Shown in pieces: positions 35,771 through 37,987 of a stretch of DNA of 37,987 bases (position 1 is its first letter; the number at the start of each line of letters is the position of its first letter). The position numbers and the translations under genes are program-made. Location: NCBI RefSeq assembly GCF_024281035.1, contig NZ_JAMXLH010000051.1, positions 1 to 37,987 of the forward strand, read 5' to 3'. Source of the stretch: Paraburkholderia sp. GTDB lineage: Bacteria > Pseudomonadota > Gammaproteobacteria > Burkholderiales > Burkholderiaceae. The notes under the pieces were generated by a model, which was given only the letters and a program-made list of their open reading frames with translations, made no database searches and was not told the DNA's origin.

Positions 35771-35803
35771 TCCAATAAATCAGACTCCAGGAATCCCATC
35801 TCC

Positions 35804-36619
35804 ATGACCACCACTCTTCCGAACTCCGACGCGCTCACGCTCTACGGCGAAACCTTCGCAAGCCGCGTGCTGCTCGGCACGTCGCGCTATCCGTCGCTGC
35901 AGTCGCTCTCCGATTCGATCGACGCCGCGCACCCCGGCATGGTCACCATCGCGCTGCGCCGCCAGTTGGCCAACGGCGCGGCCACCAACGGCTTCTTCGA
36001 TCTGATGAAGCGCCACGGCGTGCCGCTCTTGCCGAATACGGCGGGCTGCTACACCGTCGAGGAGGCGGTGACCACCGCGCACATGGCACGCGAAATCTTC
36101 GAAACCGACTGGATCAAGCTCGAAGTGATCGGCGACGATTACACGCTGCAACCCGATCTGATCGGCTCGATCGAAGCGGCCTCGCGGCTCGTGCGTGACG
36201 GCTTCAAGGTGCTGCCGTATTGCACCGAAGACCTCGTGATGGGCCGCCGCCTGCTCGATGCGGGCTGCGAGGCGCTGATGCCGTGGGGCGCGCCGATCGG
36301 CACCGGCAAGGGCGTGATCAATCCGTACGGTCTGCGTGTGTTGCGCGAGCGCCTGCCGGACGTCCCGCTCATCGTCGATGCGGGGCTCGGCGTGCCGTCG
36401 CATGCGGCGCAGGTGATGGAGTGGGGTTTCGACGGCGTGCTGCTCAACACTGCGGTGTCGCAGGCCACGCATCCCGATGCGATGGCGCGCGCGTTCGCGC
36501 TCGGCGTCGAGGCGGGCCGCGCCGCGTATCTCGCCGGGCCGATGGCCGAGCGCGAGGCGGCGGTTGCGAGTACGCCGGTCGTCGGCATGCCGTTCTGGAA
36601 CCAGGACGGAGGCAAGTGA
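35804..36619 (+). CDS. thiG: Thiazole synthase
   Basis: ThiG is a TIM-barrel enzyme that builds thiazole phosphate from deoxyxylulose 5-phosphate, dehydroglycine (from ThiO) and ThiS thiocarboxylate. In 271 residues: RVLLGTSRYPS (21-31), MVTIALRR (46-53), the Schiff-base lysine K105 in TDWIKLEVIGDD, EALMPWGAPIGTGKGV for phosphate, and IVDAGLGVPSHAAQVMEWGFDGVLLNTAV. Starts at ATG 35804, 89 bp after thiS across the 10-bp array. Its TGA shares one base with the thiE ATG, so the two are translationally coupled. Confidence 0.97.
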   Translation: MTTTLPNSDALTLYGETFASRVLLGTSRYPSLQSLSDSIDAAHPGMVTIALRRQLANGAATNGFFDLMKRHGVPLLPNTAGCYTVEEAVTTAHMAREIFETDWIKLEVIGDDYTLQPDLIGSIEAASRLVRDGFKVLPYCTEDLVMGRRLLDAGCEALMPWGAPIGTGKGVINPYGLRVLRERLPDVPLIVDAGLGVPSHAAQVMEWGFDGVLLNTAVSQATHPDAMARAFALGVEAGRAAYLAGPMAEREAAVASTPVVGMPFWNQDGGK

Positions 36620-37719
36620 TGACCGAAACCTTGCGACTGCAGGCGCGCGAACTCTTCTGGCCGCCCGCCGACGGCCTGACCGCCACGACCGAGCGCATCC
36701 GCGCGCGCCTCGGCGACTGGCCGCCCACACACGCGCCGTGGCGCATCTGTCTCACGCCACCGGACGCGCCGAACGGCGGCGATCTGATCGTCGTGACCGA
36801 CGCCGCGCCGCACCTGGCGAACATCGCGCGCTGGATGCTCGATGGCGCGGGCGTGATCGAAGCGGCGCCTGGCCGGGCGACGCTGCATCTCGGCGGCGAG
36901 CGCTACGCGCTCGAGGGCGAGCTGGCCGAAGACTGGATCCCCGCGCTGGCGGCGTTCCTCGACTGCGGTTTCGACCCGCACGATGCGCTCGTACTGGCGC
37001 TCGCCTGGCGTGACGGCGACGAAGCGCGCGAAGACGCCTGGCCCGTCGACTTCTCGCGCTTTCCGCGCGTGCCGGGATTGCCCGACGCGCCGGCGCAGGC
37101 TTTCGCGCCGTGCCCCGAAAGGCTCGGCATTTATCCGGTGCTGCCGACTGCCGACTGGGTCGAACGCGTGCTCGACTACGGCGCGAGGACCGTGCAATTG
37201 CGCAGCAAGCAGCCGAAGTCGCCTGAATTGGTGCGTGAAATAGAACGCTGTGTCGCGGCAGGGCGCAAGCACGCGGATGCCCGCGTGTTCATCAACGACC
37301 ACTGGCGCGAGGCGCTGGCGGCCGGCGCCTATGGCGTGCACCTCGGCCAGGAGGATCTGCGCGATGCGGATCTCGGCGCGCTGGCGGCGGCTGGCGTGCG
37401 CCTGGGCCTGTCGACGCACGGTTACTACGAAATGCTGATCGCGGTGCATTTCCGCCCGAGCTATGTTGCGCTCGGCGCGGTATTCCCCACGACGACCAAG
37501 GTTATGCCGACCGCGCCGCAGGGCCTGGCGCGCCTTGCGCGCTACGTGAAGCTGCTGGACGGCGTCGTGCCGCTGGTGGCGATCGGCGGCATCGACGGCG
37601 CGGTGCTGCCGCAGGTGCTCGCGACCGGGGTGGGCAGCGCGGCGGTTGTGCGTGCGGTCACCGAGGCGGCCGATCCGGCTGTGGCCGTCGCTGCGCTGCA
37701 AAACGCGTTTACGCAATAA
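36619..37719 (+). CDS. thiE: Thiamin-phosphate synthase ThiE with an N-terminal extra domain
   Basis: The C-terminal part (about 168-366) is a full thiamin-phosphate synthase: LGIYPVLPTADWVERVL, QLRSK (193-197), INDHW (225-229), GVHLGQEDL (239-247), GLSTHG, TTTKVMPTAPQGL (pyrophosphate loop) and AIGGIDGAVLPQVLATG. It joins thiazole phosphate to HMP pyrophosphate. The first 165 residues are extra compared with ordinary ThiE (about 210 residues). Their end (DCGFDPHDALVLALAW...WPVDFSRFP) resembles the C-terminal part of ThiD before ThiE in ThiDE fusions, but the kinase GTGC motif is absent. ATG 36619 overlaps the thiG stop by one base. Confidence 0.93.
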   Translation: MTETLRLQARELFWPPADGLTATTERIRARLGDWPPTHAPWRICLTPPDAPNGGDLIVVTDAAPHLANIARWMLDGAGVIEAAPGRATLHLGGERYALEGELAEDWIPALAAFLDCGFDPHDALVLALAWRDGDEAREDAWPVDFSRFPRVPGLPDAPAQAFAPCPERLGIYPVLPTADWVERVLDYGARTVQLRSKQPKSPELVREIERCVAAGRKHADARVFINDHWREALAAGAYGVHLGQEDLRDADLGALAAAGVRLGLSTHGYYEMLIAVHFRPSYVALGAVFPTTTKVMPTAPQGLARLARYVKLLDGVVPLVAIGGIDGAVLPQVLATGVGSAAVVRAVTEAADPAVAVAALQNAFTQ

Positions 37720-37848
37720 TGCCCCTTCGACCGGACGGCTGAACTGCAGTTATGCGCCGCCGGTAAGGGGGGCCGGTTTGTGTTGTTTTGTGGTGACCGG
37801 CCGACGTTTGGGACAGGGTGCGTCACGGCTTTTTTTCCATGATGGCCC

Positions 37849-37854
37849 TATAAT
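37849..37854 (+). promoter_or_regulatory. -10 element upstream of the mlaF-like gene
   Basis: A consensus TATAAT sits 32 bp before the GTG start at 37887. The region 17 bp further upstream is T-rich with no good -35, so the promoter call is partial. Confidence 0.45.
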
Positions 37855-37886
37855 CCCGCCTTCGTGTAAATGGATTGTCAGCCTAC

Positions 37887-37987
37887 GTGCCTTCACCCTC
37901 TGAGACCCTGTTGGAGCTGCGCGACGTCGATTTCGGCTATGGCGACCGGCTCGTCCTGTCTGGCCTGAATATGCGCTTTGGGCGCGG
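37887..37987 (+). CDS. mlaF: ABC transporter ATPase, MlaF-like (5' end only)
   Basis: From GTG 37887 the frame gives 33 residues to the window edge: VPSPSETLLELRDVDFGYGDRLVLSGLNMRF. This is the start of an ABC ATPase with the A-loop tyrosine in FGYGDR; the Walker A lies beyond the window. In Burkholderia the gene after thiE is mlaF (phospholipid transport to keep outer-membrane asymmetry), and the N-terminus fits. The name rests on position and N-terminal likeness only. Confidence 0.7.
   Translation, partial: MPSPSETLLELRDVDFGYGDRLVLSGLNMRFGR

Overview
The window reads as chromosomal DNA of a Burkholderiaceae bacterium, most likely Burkholderia sensu lato (Paraburkholderia/Caballeronia-like). 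It is GC-rich with strong G/C third-position bias, the proteins resemble that group throughout, and the gene order (hemB-engB-cytochrome c4-resB-ccsB; msrPQ; lysA; cyaY; mrcA; pilMNOQ-aroKB-dgt; gltBD; thiOSGE; mlaF) is core chromosome-1 content. I see no prophage, integron, rRNA, tRNA or CRISPR. Names come from motif and family recognition by eye; no database was searched.

Layout. 1-6.7 kb: the end of an unknown gene, hemB and engB on the minus strand, then cytochrome c4 and the System II cytochrome c maturation pair resB-ccsB. A candidate small RNA lies between hemB and engB. 6.9-8.7 kb: periplasmic methionine sulfoxide repair, msrPQ. 8.8-13.3 kb: lptM-lysA and mrcA on the minus strand with cyaY between them. 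13.5-20.8 kb: a tightly overlapping type IV pilus alignment/secretin operon (pilM, pilN, a pilO-pilP fusion, pilQ), then aroK, aroB and dgt. 20.9-24.3 kb: a glycerophosphodiesterase, a DUF883 membrane protein, an OmpW-like porin, and a REP-type transposase homologue that has lost its catalytic residues. 24.4-30.9 kb: gltBD with a good sigma70 promoter and an upstream palindrome. 31.2-33.6 kb: thpR and a convergent SbmA/YddA-type ABC transporter. 33.9-37.7 kb: a TPP riboswitch, a small Cys-rich ORF, then thiO-thiS-thiG-thiE. The window ends in the start of an mlaF-like gene.

Functional links. cyt c4 with resB/ccsB supplies and matures periplasmic c-type cytochromes. MsrQ passes electrons to MsrP. 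The pilus genes are coupled by 4-bp overlaps. The thi operon makes the thiazole half of thiamin and joins it to the pyrimidine, under TPP control.

The less ordinary content is mostly between genes: many short tandem arrays with 10-14 bp units, an 86-nt nested palindrome after gltD, a candidate sRNA with a CU-rich loop, and the 46-codon Cys-periodic ORF between the TPP riboswitch and thiO. In the proteins, the points of interest are the inactivated transposase, the PilO-PilP fusion and the N-terminal domain of ThiE.
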